Source: Armatimonadota bacterium
GTDB taxonomy: Bacteria; Armatimonadota; Fimbriimonadia; Fimbriimonadales; ATM1
Assembly (NCBI GenBank): GCA_003577165.1
Contig: QEUM01000010.1
Span: 34,885 to 98,884 of the forward strand
Reading direction: 5' to 3'
DNA length: 64,000 nt
The notes beneath the pieces were generated by a model. The model searched no databases. It was given only the letters and a program-made list of their open reading frames with translations, and had not been told where the DNA came from. This document shows positions 8,079-18,454 of this stretch, piece after piece (position 1 is the first letter of the stretch; every line of letters starts with the position of its first letter). The translations under genes and the position numbers were made by a program.

Positions 8079-10361
8079 TTGCAGTCAATAGTAGTAGCCG
8101 CCGGCGCCTCGCTTATCGCTCTCATCTATTGGTTCTTCTTCGGGGGCAAAGCGCGGAGCGAGCGGCCGCGCGCATCCTCGGAGGTCGCGCGAGAGATCGC
8201 TCTCGACATCCGAGGAATGACCTGTGCCGCGTGCGTCGCGCGCGTCGAAAAGGGACTCAGCCGCGTGCCCGGCGTCGTAGCAGCGAACGTCAATCTCGCG
8301 ACGGAAACCGCGTCGGTACAAGTTGATCCGAGCGTCTCCTCGGGTCAGTTGACGCGAGCGGTAGAGAAGGTCGGTTACGAGGCCTCGCTTCAAGACCGTC
8401 GGCGAGTCGAGGATAAGAGTGAAGAGCGGGCCCGAGAGATTCGAACCCTCGGTTGGAAATTCTGGGGCTCCGCGATCTTCACCGTTCCACTCCTGATATT
8501 CGCGATGCACATCCCGGGCGTTCCGATGCTCGGACACGCGATTCAGTTCGCGCTTGCGACTCCCGTCGTAATCGTCTTTGGAGCGCACTTCTTCGTCCAC
8601 ACGGCTCGCGCGCTTCGCTATCGAAGCGCCGACATGAACGTGCTTATCGCCTTGGGAACGGGAGCGGCCTACGGCTACAGCACAGCCATCACGTTCTTGC
8701 CTCACACGTTCGGCCACTCCGGAGTCTATTTCGAAGTCGCTGCCGCGATCATCACTTTGATCCTCATGGGACGGTGGCTCGAGGCTCGCGCAAGAGGGCG
8801 AACGGGCGACGCGATTCGGAGGCTCCTGTCCTATCAGGCGAAAACCGCGACCGTCATTCGCGACGGGCAGGAACAGGATGTGGACATCGAGTCAGTTCGC
8901 GTTGGTGACGTTTTGCTCGTGCGCCCCGGCGAGAGGATCCCGGTGGATGGGACGATTGTGTCCGGTGAGAGTTCCATCGACGAAGCGATGTTGACGGGCG
9001 AGAGCATCCCGGTCGACAAGGGCGTGGGAGATAAGGTGTACGCGGGCACTCTCAATCAGTTCGGCTCCATCCAGTTTGCGGCCACCGGTGTCGGCGAGCA
9101 GACGACTCTTTCGCGAATCGTCGACTTAGTGCGGCGGGCGCAAGGATCGCGCGCACCGATTCAAACCCTCGCAGACAAGATCACTTCCATCTTTGTGCCT
9201 TCGGTTCTCATGGTCGCTGTGGCGACGTTCGCCGTTTGGCTTGCTTTCGTCGCCCCCGGCGACGGGGTCATGGCGATGATGCACGCGGTCGCAGTACTCA
9301 TCATTGCCTGTCCATGTGCCCTCGGGCTTGCCACGCCGACCGCTGTGATGGTGGGGATCGGGCGCGCGGCGCAGTTGGGAATTCTCGTTCGAGACGCAGA
9401 AGCGATGCAAAAGCTCGCCTCTGTTCGGGCGGTCGTTCTCGACAAAACGGGCACGGTGACGGCCGGACGCCCGGAAGTCGTGGACGCGGCATTCGAAGAT
9501 GGCGCCGTCGACGAGGTGCTCAGTTACGCTGCGTCGGTCGAGAGCCGAAGCGAACATCCGCTCGCCAAGGCGATTGTCCGATACGCGGAAGAGCGCGCTT
9601 CGCGCACTCACGAAGTCGAAGCATTTGCGGCGACGTCCGGACGGGGTGTATCTGGAAGAGTGAAAGACAAGGATGTCGCGATCGGCACAACGGCGTTTCT
9701 CGAGTCCCTGGGCGCGTCCTCGAACGGCCTCGCGGAGCGGGCAGTGGCCTTCGCGAACGAGGGAAAGACCTCGATCGGGGTCGCGATCGACGGCTCAGTG
9801 CGAGCCGTTTTCGCGATCGCAGACACGACGAGGCCGGAATCCAAATCGGCGGTGGAACGACTCACTCAAGCCGGAATCGAAGTCTGGATGATCACGGGGG
9901 ACAACAAGGCGACCGCCGAGTCGATTGCGAAAGAAGTGGGAATTCGGAACGTCGTTGCGGAGGCCCTCCCCGAAGACAAGGAACGAATCGTCGCGCAACT
10001 CTCCGCCCAGGGCGGCGTTGCGATGGTCGGAGACGGAATCAACGATGCTCCCGCGCTTGCGCGCGCCGATGTTGGAATCGCGATGGGAGGCGGCGCCGAT
10101 GTCGCGATGGAGACCGCAGACATCACTCTCATGCGAGGCGACCTTCACGGAGTTCCCGATGCGATCGCGCTGAGCAGAGCGGCGATGAGAAAGATTCGCC
10201 AGAACCTCTTCTTCGCCTTCGTCTACAACACCCTCGGCATTCCTCTCGCTGCGGCAGGCGTACTGAGCCCGATCGTGGCTTCGGCGGCGATGGCGCTGTC
10301 GAGCGTGTCGGTCGTGACGAACGCGCTCACGCTTCGTTCGTTCAAGCCGACAAGGGACTAA
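8079..10361 (+). CDS. copA: Cu(I)-exporting P1B-type ATPase
   Basis: A 760-residue ATPase. An N-terminal hydrophobic helix (about residues 3-22) precedes one HMA domain with GMTCAACV near residue 46. Then come eight transmembrane segments, the transport motif C411-P-C413, the phosphorylation site D455 in DKTGT, the SEHPLAKAI histidine-proline motif and [14 protein letters not shown]. The CPC motif marks the Cu(I)/Ag(I) group. The reading frame begins with TTG at 8079, preceded by GGAAGGAA at about 12 bases; there is no earlier ATG or GTG. Its stop overlaps the convergent DUF1552 gene by four bases, leaving no room for a dedicated terminator. Confidence 0.92.
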   Translation: MQSIVVAAGASLIALIYWFFFGGKARSERPRASSEVAREIALDIRGMTCAACVARVEKGLSRVPGVVAANVNLATETASVQVDPSVSSGQLTRAVEKVGYEASLQDRRRVEDKSEERAREIRTLGWKFWGSAIFTVPLLIFAMHIPGVPMLGHAIQFALATPVVIVFGAHFFVHTARALRYRSADMNVLIALGTGAAYGYSTAITFLPHTFGHSGVYFEVAAAIITLILMGRWLEARARGRTGDAIRRLLSYQAKTATVIRDGQEQDVDIESVRVGDVLLVRPGERIPVDGTIVSGESSIDEAMLTGESIPVDKGVGDKVYAGTLNQFGSIQFAATGVGEQTTLSRIVDLVRRAQGSRAPIQTLADKITSIFVPSVLMVAVATFAVWLAFVAPGDGVMAMMHAVAVLIIACPCALGLATPTAVMVGIGRAAQLGILVRDAEAMQKLASVRAVVLDKTGTVTAGRPEVVDAAFEDGAVDEVLSYAASVESRSEHPLAKAIVRYAEERASRTHEVEAFAATSGRGVSGRVKDKDVAIGTTAFLESLGASSNGLAERAVAFANEGKTSIGVAIDGSVRAVFAIADTTRPESKSAVERLTQAGIEVWMITGDNKATAESIAKEVGIRNVVAEALPEDKERIVAQLSAQGGVAMVGDGINDAPALARADVGIAMGGGADVAMETADITLMRGDLHGVPDAIALSRAAMRKIRQNLFFAFVYNTLGIPLAAAGVLSPIVASAAMALSSVSVVTNALTLRSFKPTRD

Positions 10362-11695
10362 AGCAACTCGGTCAGTTTGCCCGTGCTGTCCCCCAGCGAC
10401 TCGATCGGCACCTTCATGCGGTCCAGCATGGAGAGGAACAAGTTGTTCATCGGCGTGCCGTTTGCGAAAACGTAATGTCTGCCGGCTTGGATCGTTCCGC
10501 CGCCCTTTCCGCATAGGAGGATGGGCAGATCGTCGTGATTGTGCCGGTCGCCATCGCTGATTCCCCCTCCGAAAACGACCATGCATTGATCGAGGAGCGT
10601 GCCGGAGCCCTCGCGGATCGAATTGAGTCGCTGCAAGACGTAGGACAGTTGATCCACGTAGAACCGATCAATCTTCCGTTTCTTTTCGAGTTTGTCCGGA
10701 TCTTTCCCGTGGTGCGATATGTCGTGGTGGCCTTCCGAGACGCCGACGTCCCGGAACGGCCGATTGCTTCCGTCGTTTGCAAACATGAACGTGCAAATTC
10801 GCGTCAAGTCCGCCTGGAAGGCAAGCACCATCATGTCTCCGAGTAGGCGGATGTGTTCGCCGTAGTCGCTCGGAGTTCCGGATGGCTTCTGCATGCCACC
10901 CCCGATCGCAATCGCTTCCTGCTCATACTTCTCCAAGCGCAACTCCACTTCGCGCACCGAAGTTAGGTACTCATCGAGTTTTCGCTTGTCCTGCAACCCG
11001 AGCTGCGATGAGAGCCGGGAAGCGTCTTCGAGCACGAAGTCCAGAATGCTGAGGCGCTCTCGATTGCGCTTCGCGAGAGAGGCGCTGTTTTCGGCGGAGT
11101 CGGCTGATCCGAAAAGCCTTTCGAACACGGCACGGGGGTTGACCTCTTTGGCAACCGGCGTCGTCGGAGATCGCCACGAGATGTTCGACGAGTAAGCGCA
11201 ACTGTATCCCGAGTCGCAGTTGCCCGCCTGCGCGCCGCGCTCACATCCAATTTCGAGCGAAGCGAACTTGGTGAGATGTCCGATCTTCTGGGCCGCCACT
11301 TGATCCGCGGAAATCCCGACCGAGATGTCCGTCCCTGCGGTCTTTTTGGGGTGCACGCCAGTGAGCCAGGTGGCGGTCGAGCGCGCATGGTCGCCCGGAC
11401 CATCGCCGAGAGCGAATGCGTTTCTCTGCGTAAGGCCGGTCAGAACGCTGACTGACCCCTTGACGGGTTCGAGCGGCGCGAGCGTGGTTGGTAGGGCCTG
11501 CAATGCGCCTGGACCCGTGGGTCGCCAGTGCTCCATGTTCACGCCGTTCGGGATGAACAGGAACGCCATGCGCGTCGGCGGTCGAACTGCGGATTGAGCG
11601 AGCGCGGACAAAGGCGCCATCTTTTCAAGGAACGGAAGTGCGACCACAGTGCCGAGGCCCTTCAAGACCGTTCGGCGATCGAGTTTGTTTTTCAT
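10358..11695 (-). CDS. DUF1552 protein with Tat signal
   Basis: A 445-residue protein with a twin-arginine signal ([18 protein letters not shown]). The mature part has DUF1552 features: [30 protein letters not shown], a Cys-rich [16 protein letters not shown] segment, WRSPTTPV and [19 protein letters not shown]. The family is abundant in Planctomycetes and Verrucomicrobia and nearly always sits beside a DUF1592-type cytochrome-like protein, as here. The function is not established. The ATG overlaps the stop of the upstream gene by four bases. Confidence 0.88.
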   Translation of the reverse strand: MKNKLDRRTVLKGLGTVVALPFLEKMAPLSALAQSAVRPPTRMAFLFIPNGVNMEHWRPTGPGALQALPTTLAPLEPVKGSVSVLTGLTQRNAFALGDGPGDHARSTATWLTGVHPKKTAGTDISVGISADQVAAQKIGHLTKFASLEIGCERGAQAGNCDSGYSCAYSSNISWRSPTTPVAKEVNPRAVFERLFGSADSAENSASLAKRNRERLSILDFVLEDASRLSSQLGLQDKRKLDEYLTSVREVELRLEKYEQEAIAIGGGMQKPSGTPSDYGEHIRLLGDMMVLAFQADLTRICTFMFANDGSNRPFRDVGVSEGHHDISHHGKDPDKLEKKRKIDRFYVDQLSYVLQRLNSIREGSGTLLDQCMVVFGGGISDGDRHNHDDLPILLCGKGGGTIQAGRHYVFANGTPMNNLFLSMLDRMKVPIESLGDSTGKLTELL

Positions 11696-14019
11696 CGAGT
11701 GGCTTCTCCAGTGCGGCGCTTGCGGAATGCGTCGCTTGTGATGATGGAATTGACGATGGAGGAAAAACGATACTGGTTTGACTTCGCCGCCTTCACCGCG
11801 TCATCGAGCACGCACGCGTCCGCGGAAGTCAGGCCTCGGCCGAGCGCGAAGGTCATCAGTTTGGCCGTTAGGTTTCGGACGAAGTCGTCCGACCTCGACT
11901 TGAGGAGCGACTTGAGTTCTGTTACTCCCGAAAACTTCTTTCCGTTCGGAAGCGTGCCGCTCGCATCGACGGGCGCGCCACCGTCGACGGCTCGATACGC
12001 GCCGATGGCGTCGAAGTTCTCAAGTCCGAATCCTAGCGGATCCATCTTTGCGTGACACGAATAGCAGGTCGGATCCTTTCGGTGCTGCTCGAGCCTTTCG
12101 CGAAGAGTGCGTCCTGTCAGCGGCTGACCGTCGGCCTTCAAGTCGGGCGTGCCGGGTGGGGGAGGAGGGACTGGGTCGCCCAAAATCTCTTCCAGAATGA
12201 ACTTGCCCCGTTTGACCGGTGACGTGCGGGTTGGGTTTGACGTGAGCGCAAGGATGCTCGCTTGGGTGATGACTCCGCCTCGCTGAGTCCCCTTGACGGG
12301 GACTCGCTGGAATTCGTCAGAGGTGACGCCACCGATGCCGTAGAGATCGGCGAGCCGACGGTTCACGTACGTGTAATCTGCGTCGATGAACTCAAGGACA
12401 CTGCGATCGGCCGCCACGATGCCATCGAAGAACTTGCGCGTCTCCGCTTCCATGTCGGCAAGCAGCTGCGGCGAGAATCGCGGGAACAGCGACCGATCGG
12501 GGTTGACGTCCTGAAGTCGCCGGAGTTGTAGCCATTGGCCTGCGAAGTTCTCCCCCAAGCCTCTCGCCTTCGGGTCCTTCAACATTCGGGCGGCCTGCAC
12601 CTTCAGGACGGTTGGCGACTGCAGTTTGCCTTGTGCGGCGAGCGCGAACAGTTCGTCGTCGGGCATCGAACTCCAGAGGAAGTAACTCAACCGCGAGGCG
12701 ATTTCCCAGTCGTTCAAGTTGCGCGCCTTCTGACCGGCCATAGGTTTGCCGTCGGACTCGACTCGAAAGAGAAAGTGCGGAGAAACCAGCACGGCCTGAA
12801 CCGCAAGTTGAATCCCCTTCTCGAACGACTCCTTCTCTTTGTGTCGGAGTCTGTAGATGGCCAAGAGGCGATCTACCTCGTCAGACGTTGCGGGCCTTCT
12901 GTATGCGCGGGATGCGAATTTCGAAATGATCTGACGTGCCGCTGTTTCTTCGTTTCCCGGCGCGGGAGTCGTAAAGATAATGCGCGTGTGCGAAGCCGGC
13001 AGTGCGCCTACTGCATTGAACGGACCAGCGATTTCGATGTAATCCAGCAACAGGTTGCGGTCACGCTGCTTCGGGTCTGGGTGGTTCGGGGCGTAATAGT
13101 CGTTGATAAACGTCACAGAAATCTGGTGTGCGCCCGCGCGAAGTGTCAGTGGCAGTTCGTACAACGCCGGCTTCTCGGGAGTGGCGGCAACATCCATCGT
13201 TTGGGCGTGAACTCCATCCACGAGAATTGCCATTCTCGCCAACTCGGGCCCCGCCTGCTGTGCGCACGCGCGAATGGACAACCGATAGGCCCCCCCCTCG
13301 GTCGCGTGGTAAGACGCAGTCGCCACGCTCCGAGTGAACATCACCCGAAGTCCGTCGTCGCGGTTGCGTGAACCCTCTTCTTCTGGCAGATCCTCAACTT
13401 CGAATCGTCGAGTGGCGAGTGACGGAACCCTGATGGCGGCCTGCGCGATCTTCTCCGCCGCCTGCAGATATTTCTCAAACAGCAGGGTGGACATCGAAAG
13501 CACATCCCCCTGGTTGTCGAAACCGTTCCCGACGTCGTCGCTCGGAAAGTCCGCCGTGGGATCGAAGTCGATTCCCACCAGGTCGCGGATCGTATTCTGG
13601 TATTCGGCGCGGTTCAGTCGGCGCAATGTGACTCGACCCGGGTCTTGGACCTCGCAACTCGCGCTCAGTTGCGTGTCGATCCACTTCGCCACGGCCTGCC
13701 GCTGGGCATCGCCTGGGCTCGGAGCGCCGGGCGGAGGCATCGTCCCGCTCCGGAGGCGAAGGGAGACGCGGTCCCACACGTCCCGGTCGGCGATCATGGA
13801 GGCGAGGGAGAGGTACTTGTCCAGGGCGAGTCCTGCGGTCTTCGCCTGGGAGTTGTGGCATCCCCAGCAGTACTTCTTGACCACGGGAAGGACGACTTGA
13901 GCGAACTCGCCGGGCTTGGCCGCCGCCTGCCCGCCGACGAGCGCGGGCAGAGCCGCCAGCAGGCCAAGCGTCCCGCCGAGCAGCGCAGTCCAACCGCTTC
14001 GCCCCGGTCCTCTCCTCAT
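11692..14019 (-). CDS. DUF1587/1595/1592/1588/1585 protein with c-type haem motifs
   Basis: A secreted protein of about 775 residues. An N-terminal cytochrome-like segment has haem motif CWGCH and GTMPPPGAPSP. Next comes a DUF1587-like region (LRRLNRAEYQNTIRDLVGI), a carbohydrate-binding-like beta region, DUF1595/1592 (SRLSYFLWSSMPDDELFA), DUF1588 with CYSCHAKMDPLGFGLENFD, and DUF1585. The family is typical of Planctomycetes. I prefer ATG at 14019 because it gives a clean signal peptide and follows GAGG; ATG at 14055 would add 12 arginine-rich residues and lies almost on the TACAAT -10-like box. It is translationally coupled to the DUF1552 gene downstream. Confidence 0.88.
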   Translation of the reverse strand: MRRGPGRSGWTALLGGTLGLLAALPALVGGQAAAKPGEFAQVVLPVVKKYCWGCHNSQAKTAGLALDKYLSLASMIADRDVWDRVSLRLRSGTMPPPGAPSPGDAQRQAVAKWIDTQLSASCEVQDPGRVTLRRLNRAEYQNTIRDLVGIDFDPTADFPSDDVGNGFDNQGDVLSMSTLLFEKYLQAAEKIAQAAIRVPSLATRRFEVEDLPEEEGSRNRDDGLRVMFTRSVATASYHATEGGAYRLSIRACAQQAGPELARMAILVDGVHAQTMDVAATPEKPALYELPLTLRAGAHQISVTFINDYYAPNHPDPKQRDRNLLLDYIEIAGPFNAVGALPASHTRIIFTTPAPGNEETAARQIISKFASRAYRRPATSDEVDRLLAIYRLRHKEKESFEKGIQLAVQAVLVSPHFLFRVESDGKPMAGQKARNLNDWEIASRLSYFLWSSMPDDELFALAAQGKLQSPTVLKVQAARMLKDPKARGLGENFAGQWLQLRRLQDVNPDRSLFPRFSPQLLADMEAETRKFFDGIVAADRSVLEFIDADYTYVNRRLADLYGIGGVTSDEFQRVPVKGTQRGGVITQASILALTSNPTRTSPVKRGKFILEEILGDPVPPPPPGTPDLKADGQPLTGRTLRERLEQHRKDPTCYSCHAKMDPLGFGLENFDAIGAYRAVDGGAPVDASGTLPNGKKFSGVTELKSLLKSRSDDFVRNLTAKLMTFALGRGLTSADACVLDDAVKAAKSNQYRFSSIVNSIITSDAFRKRRTGEATR

Positions 14020-14144
14020 AAATCCTCGTCTTCGGCGCCTGCCGCCGATCCCCATATCTCTCTATTGTACGGCAGCCCCGGCCCGCGGCCCAAGAAAAAC
14101 GGGCGAAAGGGCACTTTCTCGCGGCGGCGAAATATCCCAGGTCG

Positions 14145-15017
14145 ATGGTTCAACTTGGGTTCGCCGGCCTCGGCGTGATGGGCGCGCGGATGGCCGGCCA
14201 CTTGCTGCGCGCCGGCCACCGCCTCCGTGTTTGGAATCGCACGCCGGCGAAGGCGGACGGCCTTATCGAGAGCGGCGCCCTCTGGTGCGACTCCCCAGAA
14301 TCTCTCGCGGAGTCGAGTGACATCGTCTTCCTGTGCGTTTCTCGATCGGAAGACGTATCCGAACTCGTGGGTCGCATGGCACAGGCGAGCCGGGGGGGGA
14401 CAATGTTCATCGACCACTCGACGATCGAACCCCATGTGGCCGAGTCCCTCCACGGAGACATCAGAGCGAGGCAGCTGGCGTTCCTCGATTGCCCGGTCAC
14501 GGGCGGAGAGAAGGGAGCAATCGATGGGACGTTGACCATCTTCTGCGGTGGCGAGAAGGAGCACTTCGACACCGCCCTGCCCTTCCTCGAGTGCTACGGG
14601 AAGAAGGTCCGACACGTCGGCCCGCCGGGCAGCGGTCAGAAGATGAAGATGGCCAACCAGATTGCCGTGGCGATCAGCGTCTTGGCCATGTCGGAGGCGC
14701 TCGTCTATGCGCAAAAGGCAGGACTCAGCGTCGCCGACACGGTGGATCTCGTCGGTTCTGGTGCGGGGGGGAGTTGGTCGTTCGCAAATTACGGACCGAA
14801 GGTCTTGAGCCGGGATTGGACGCCGGGATTTGCAGTGTCGCTTCAACAGAAGGACCTCTCTTATGCTCTTGCGAGCGCGAGAGACTCTGGAGCGTGCCTG
14901 CCGGGTGCTGCCCTGACTCACCAGCTGTTTGCGGCCTTGGAGGCGAGCGGAAGGGGGGGGGACGCAACTCCGGCCCTCTTCGAGATTCTGGAACAACTCA
15001 GCGGTGGACGCGACTAA
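14145..15017 (+). CDS. NAD(P)-dependent beta-hydroxyacid dehydrogenase family oxidoreductase
   Basis: A 290-residue protein of the 3-hydroxyisobutyrate/tartronate-semialdehyde reductase family. The N-terminal Rossmann motif is GFAGLGVMGARMA. The substrate motif DCPVTGGEKGA and the catalytic lysine in GSGQKMKMANQ are present. The exact substrate cannot be told. It leads a tight rightward cluster; the next gene (ABC ATPase) overlaps its end by 14 bases, which is unusual for this enzyme family and suggests shared regulation with the importer. It contains three runs of seven to nine G at Gly-Gly codons. Confidence 0.85.
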   Translation: MVQLGFAGLGVMGARMAGHLLRAGHRLRVWNRTPAKADGLIESGALWCDSPESLAESSDIVFLCVSRSEDVSELVGRMAQASRGGTMFIDHSTIEPHVAESLHGDIRARQLAFLDCPVTGGEKGAIDGTLTIFCGGEKEHFDTALPFLECYGKKVRHVGPPGSGQKMKMANQIAVAISVLAMSEALVYAQKAGLSVADTVDLVGSGAGGSWSFANYGPKVLSRDWTPGFAVSLQQKDLSYALASARDSGACLPGAALTHQLFAALEASGRGGDATPALFEILEQLSGGRD

Positions 15018-16515
15018 CCCCGCGCCCGCCGTAAAGATGCTGGGGATCTCCAAGCGATTCGGCCGCGTGCGCGCGAACGATTCGATCGACTTCACCGTTT
15101 CCCGGGGCACGCTCCACGCGATCATCGGCGAGAACGGCTCCGGCAAGTCGACTCTAATGCGGATTCTCTATGGGAGTCTAAGACCTGATCGTGGACGCAT
15201 CGAAATCGACGGTCAGCGCGTCAGTTTCCACTCTCCGAAGGACGCGATTGGCCTCGGAGTTGGGATGGCGAGCCAACAGCCGTCCATCATCCCGGAGCTG
15301 AGTTGCATCGAGAACCTGCTGCTTGGCGCGGGCGGACCTTTCTTGCTTCAGCGGGATGCCGCGATCGCGAAAGCGAGCGCAGACGCAAAGAGGCTTGGAT
15401 TCGAGTTCGAGTGGACGCGCTCTGCGGGCGAATCCGGTCCCGCAGGGATGCAGAAGCTCGAGATCCTTCGGCAACTTTGGCGAGGCGCGAGACTTCTTAT
15501 CCTGGACGAGCCGACGGTATTGCTTTCCCCGCTCGATACAGAGGCGCTCTTTCGAAATCTCAAGTCGTACGTCGAAGAGGGCAACACCGTCATTCTCGTG
15601 ACGCACCGCCTCCGAGACGTCGTGGACTTCTGCACGCATGCGACGGTCTTGCGGGGGGGCAAGAAGGTCTCCGACCTCATCGTGTCGGAGACGAGCCTTG
15701 ATCAGATGTCCTCTCTGATCGTCGGAGAAACCGCGGCGCCTGCCTCCGCAACTGTGGGTTCGCCGGGAGATGCGCTGTTGTCGTTGAAGGACTTCCACGC
15801 TCTCCAGGAGGACGGCCGAATCGCAGCCACGGTCGAGCAACTCACGGTCCGATCGGGAGAGATCGTCGGCATCGCCGGCGTGGACGGCAACGGCCAGCGG
15901 CCGTTCCTCGAATCGCTTCTCGGCGTTCGGAGGCATAAGGGGTCCCTCGTTCTCGCCGGAACCGACATCGGCAGGTGGTCCGTGCGAGAACGCATTGCGG
16001 GGGGGGTGACGCTCATTCCCGAAGTGGTGCAGACGGAGGGTCTGGTTCTGGATTGGCCCCTCTTGGACAACGCGCTCATCGGAAACCAGTGGCGCAAGGA
16101 GTTTCGGAGGTCTGGTCTGATCGATCGCAGATCCAAGATCGGATACGCAGGCCGGATGGCTGCGCGCATGCGAGCGAAAGTGCGTTCGGTGGAAGAGCCC
16201 GCGCAGAATCTGAGCGGAGGCAATCAGCAGAGGTTCGCAGTCGGGCGAGCGCTCGAAATGAAGCCGAGGGTCTGTCTCGGACTTCAGCCCACGCGCGGAC
16301 TCGACGTCAGCGGAGCGGCGACGTTCTATGAAGAGGTCGCGAGTCTGTGCGGGGAGGGGGCTTGTGCGATCCTTGTCAGCAACGAACTCGACGAACTCCT
16401 CGAACGCTGTCATCGCGTTCTCGTGATGTTCGCCGGCAGGCTGCTCGAGGTTCCTGAATCCAAGTCGAAGGACCGGCACGCGATCGGCCGCATGATGGTC
16501 GGGCTCGATCCATGA
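15004..16515 (+). CDS. ABC importer ATP-binding protein, nucleoside/simple-sugar type
   Basis: About 503 residues with two tandem ATPase halves, as in RbsA, MglA and the nucleoside importer ATPase YufO. Half one has Walker A GENGSGKST and LLILDEPTVLL; half two has a degenerate P-loop (GVDGNGQRP) and an intact LSGGNQQRFAVGRAL signature. The chosen GTG start overlaps the preceding gene and lies 33 bases before the conserved KMLGISKRFG; an earlier in-frame ATG would overlap much further. It probably powers uptake of a nucleoside or related compound with the two permeases that follow. Confidence 0.88.
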   Translation: MDATNPAPAVKMLGISKRFGRVRANDSIDFTVSRGTLHAIIGENGSGKSTLMRILYGSLRPDRGRIEIDGQRVSFHSPKDAIGLGVGMASQQPSIIPELSCIENLLLGAGGPFLLQRDAAIAKASADAKRLGFEFEWTRSAGESGPAGMQKLEILRQLWRGARLLILDEPTVLLSPLDTEALFRNLKSYVEEGNTVILVTHRLRDVVDFCTHATVLRGGKKVSDLIVSETSLDQMSSLIVGETAAPASATVGSPGDALLSLKDFHALQEDGRIAATVEQLTVRSGEIVGIAGVDGNGQRPFLESLLGVRRHKGSLVLAGTDIGRWSVRERIAGGVTLIPEVVQTEGLVLDWPLLDNALIGNQWRKEFRRSGLIDRRSKIGYAGRMAARMRAKVRSVEEPAQNLSGGNQQRFAVGRALEMKPRVCLGLQPTRGLDVSGAATFYEEVASLCGEGACAILVSNELDELLERCHRVLVMFAGRLLEVPESKSKDRHAIGRMMVGLDP

Positions 16516-17537
16516 TTCGCGTCACGCTCGCGATCGCCGCCGCTCTCGGCGTCCTCGCCGCGCTCTTGGCGTTGGCTGGTGTGCCGCTGCGCGACGTGGC
16601 CGTGAGTTTCGTGGAGGGCACGACGGGATGGATCCCGGATCGTGGCGAGTTCGTCGGTTGGCAGCCTGTGAGCGAAGTCCTGAGACGCGCGACGCCACTT
16701 CTCCTGACGGGGCTCGCCGTGCAGATCGCGCTGCAGGCGGGTTCGTTCAACATCGGTGCAGAGGGGCAGTTGCGGGTGGGGGGGCTCGTAGCCGCGTGGG
16801 CGTGCCTCAGTTTGGGACTGACAGGGCCTCTCGGGATCGTCGTTGCGACGATCTTGGGAGCGGCTGCGGGGCTCCTCTGGGCCGCGCCCGCAGCCTGGAT
16901 TCGCGCCTTTCGGGGGGGGCACGAGGTGATCTCCACGATCATGCTCAACTATGTGGCCGTATTCGCGACGGAGTTCGTCGTCTCGGGCCCGATGCAGGAG
17001 CGACCTGGCGGCGAGCCGACGACCGCAGTCATCCCTGAGGCCGCGTCCCTGTCGGCGATCACTTTCGGCGGCGGATTCGTGCTCTATCCGGCGCTTCTCG
17101 TCGGGATCGGACTCGCGATTCTGGCGCGGCTCTGGCTGAACCGAACACCTCCCGGATTCGAACACCGCCTCGTCGGTGCGAACCCGTCGGCGGCCGCCTA
17201 TGCGGGCGTCAAGACGAAGTGGGTGTCCTTGCGCGCGCTCCTGCTGAGCGGCGCGGTCGCGGGAGTCGCGGGAGCGCTGCATCTCTTGGGACAGGAGCGA
17301 CGGTACTCGATTGGCTTCTCCCCTGGGTACGGATTCGACAGCCTCGGCGTCGCGTTGCTTGCCGGAGGGCATCCGCTGGGCGTGCTGCCTGCGGCGCTGC
17401 TGTTTGCCGCGATCGAGCAGGGAGCGGTTCGCGCGCAGGTTGCGATCGGTTTGCCGAAGGAGATCTCCTTCGTGATTCAAGGATTGCTTCTCCTTCTCGT
17501 CGCCTATGTTCGGTGGCGGAGGAGATCAACGCTATGA
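16512..17537 (+). CDS. ABC importer permease, nucleoside/simple-sugar type (first)
   Basis: A 341-residue integral membrane protein of the BPD_transp_2 family (YufP-like) with about nine hydrophobic segments. QAGSFNIGAEGQL and GGHEVISTIMLNYVA match the family hallmarks (FNIG.EGQ, G.NEVI.T.MLN). It starts four bases before the end of the ATPase gene and ends in an ATGA overlap with the second permease. Two runs of seven and eight G encode Gly-Gly. Confidence 0.88.
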   Translation: MIRVTLAIAAALGVLAALLALAGVPLRDVAVSFVEGTTGWIPDRGEFVGWQPVSEVLRRATPLLLTGLAVQIALQAGSFNIGAEGQLRVGGLVAAWACLSLGLTGPLGIVVATILGAAAGLLWAAPAAWIRAFRGGHEVISTIMLNYVAVFATEFVVSGPMQERPGGEPTTAVIPEAASLSAITFGGGFVLYPALLVGIGLAILARLWLNRTPPGFEHRLVGANPSAAAYAGVKTKWVSLRALLLSGAVAGVAGALHLLGQERRYSIGFSPGYGFDSLGVALLAGGHPLGVLPAALLFAAIEQGAVRAQVAIGLPKEISFVIQGLLLLLVAYVRWRRRSTL

Positions 17538-18388
17538 CATTGGATTGGATGGACATCGGCGGCGCGACGTTGCGATTAGGTGGGCCGCTCTGCCTCGCCG
17601 CCATGGCGGGTCTCATCAGCGAAAGGAGCGGTGTGATCAACATCGGCCTGGAGGGAAAGATGTTGGCGGCGGCTGCAGGAACGTCGTTTGTGAGCGCGAT
17701 GACGGGCAACCCTCTCCTTGGAATCGCGGTCGGCATCGCGTCTGCTGTCCTGTTCGCGCTTCTTCACGCGATTTCAGTCATCGTCTTCCGCATCGACCAC
17801 GTAGTGAGCGGGATGGCGATCAACGCCGTTTCGTTCGGCATCACAGGTTATCTCGCAAAACTCCTAACGGCGCGCGGAGCCGATCAAGACTTCGATTCCA
17901 TTCCTCAACCCGTGTTCATTCTGTTCGCAATCGCCGCGCCGCTTCTGATCGCGTGGGCGCTTCGCTCGACGAATTGGGGATTGCGTTTGACTGCCGTCGG
18001 ACACAGCGGTGCGAAGTCGCGGGAGGCTGGAGTGGATCCGGTCAAGGTGAGGTGGAACGCGCAACTTTGGGTCGGCGTTCTTGCCGGCATCTCGGGAGCG
18101 ATGCTCGTTTCGCAGCCGGAGCAGTTCGGGGTCGGGATGACGGCAGGTAGAGGATTCATCGCGCTCGCCGCTCTCATCTTCGGCGGTTGGCGTCCGATAC
18201 CGACTGCGCTTGCCGCGTTTTCCTTCGGGTTCTTCGATGCGCTTCAACTCCGACTCCAGGGAGAGAAGGTCGCGGGAGTCGAATGGCCCTCGCAGATGTG
18301 GGCGGCGTTGCCGTATCTGCTGACTCTGATCGCATTGGCCGGCTTTTTGATGAAGTCGCGTCAGCCCGCCGCGCTTGGGAAGGAGTGA
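17534..18388 (+). CDS. ABC importer permease, nucleoside/simple-sugar type (second)
   Basis: A 284-residue permease, YufQ-like. RSGVINIGLEGKMLAAA and DHVVSGMAINAVSFGITGYL match the family (G.INIGLEG.ML, vSG..iN..a.glt.yl). The ATG overlaps the previous stop and GGAGGAG lies about nine bases upstream. It forms a heterodimer with the first permease by family analogy. No BmpA-type substrate-binding lipoprotein is next to the cluster, so the binding protein must be encoded elsewhere or be missing. Confidence 0.88.
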   Translation: MTLDWMDIGGATLRLGGPLCLAAMAGLISERSGVINIGLEGKMLAAAAGTSFVSAMTGNPLLGIAVGIASAVLFALLHAISVIVFRIDHVVSGMAINAVSFGITGYLAKLLTARGADQDFDSIPQPVFILFAIAAPLLIAWALRSTNWGLRLTAVGHSGAKSREAGVDPVKVRWNAQLWVGVLAGISGAMLVSQPEQFGVGMTAGRGFIALAALIFGGWRPIPTALAAFSFGFFDALQLRLQGEKVAGVEWPSQMWAALPYLLTLIALAGFLMKSRQPAALGKE

Positions 18389-18405
18389 AGGCAACCAAAG
18401 AGAGC

Positions 18406-18432
18406 GAGAGGACACGCGAAGCGCGTCCTCTC
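18406..18432. terminator. Hairpin between convergent permease and thioredoxin genes
   Basis: GAGAGGAC pairs perfectly with GTCCTCTC; inside, CGC-GAA-GCG adds three pairs after an A-C mismatch. It lies in the 66-base gap between two convergent genes. There is no T-tract, so it may act as a bidirectional or processing-type stop. Confidence 0.55.
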
Positions 18433-18454
18433 GAAGAAGCAGTGGGCAGCAGCT

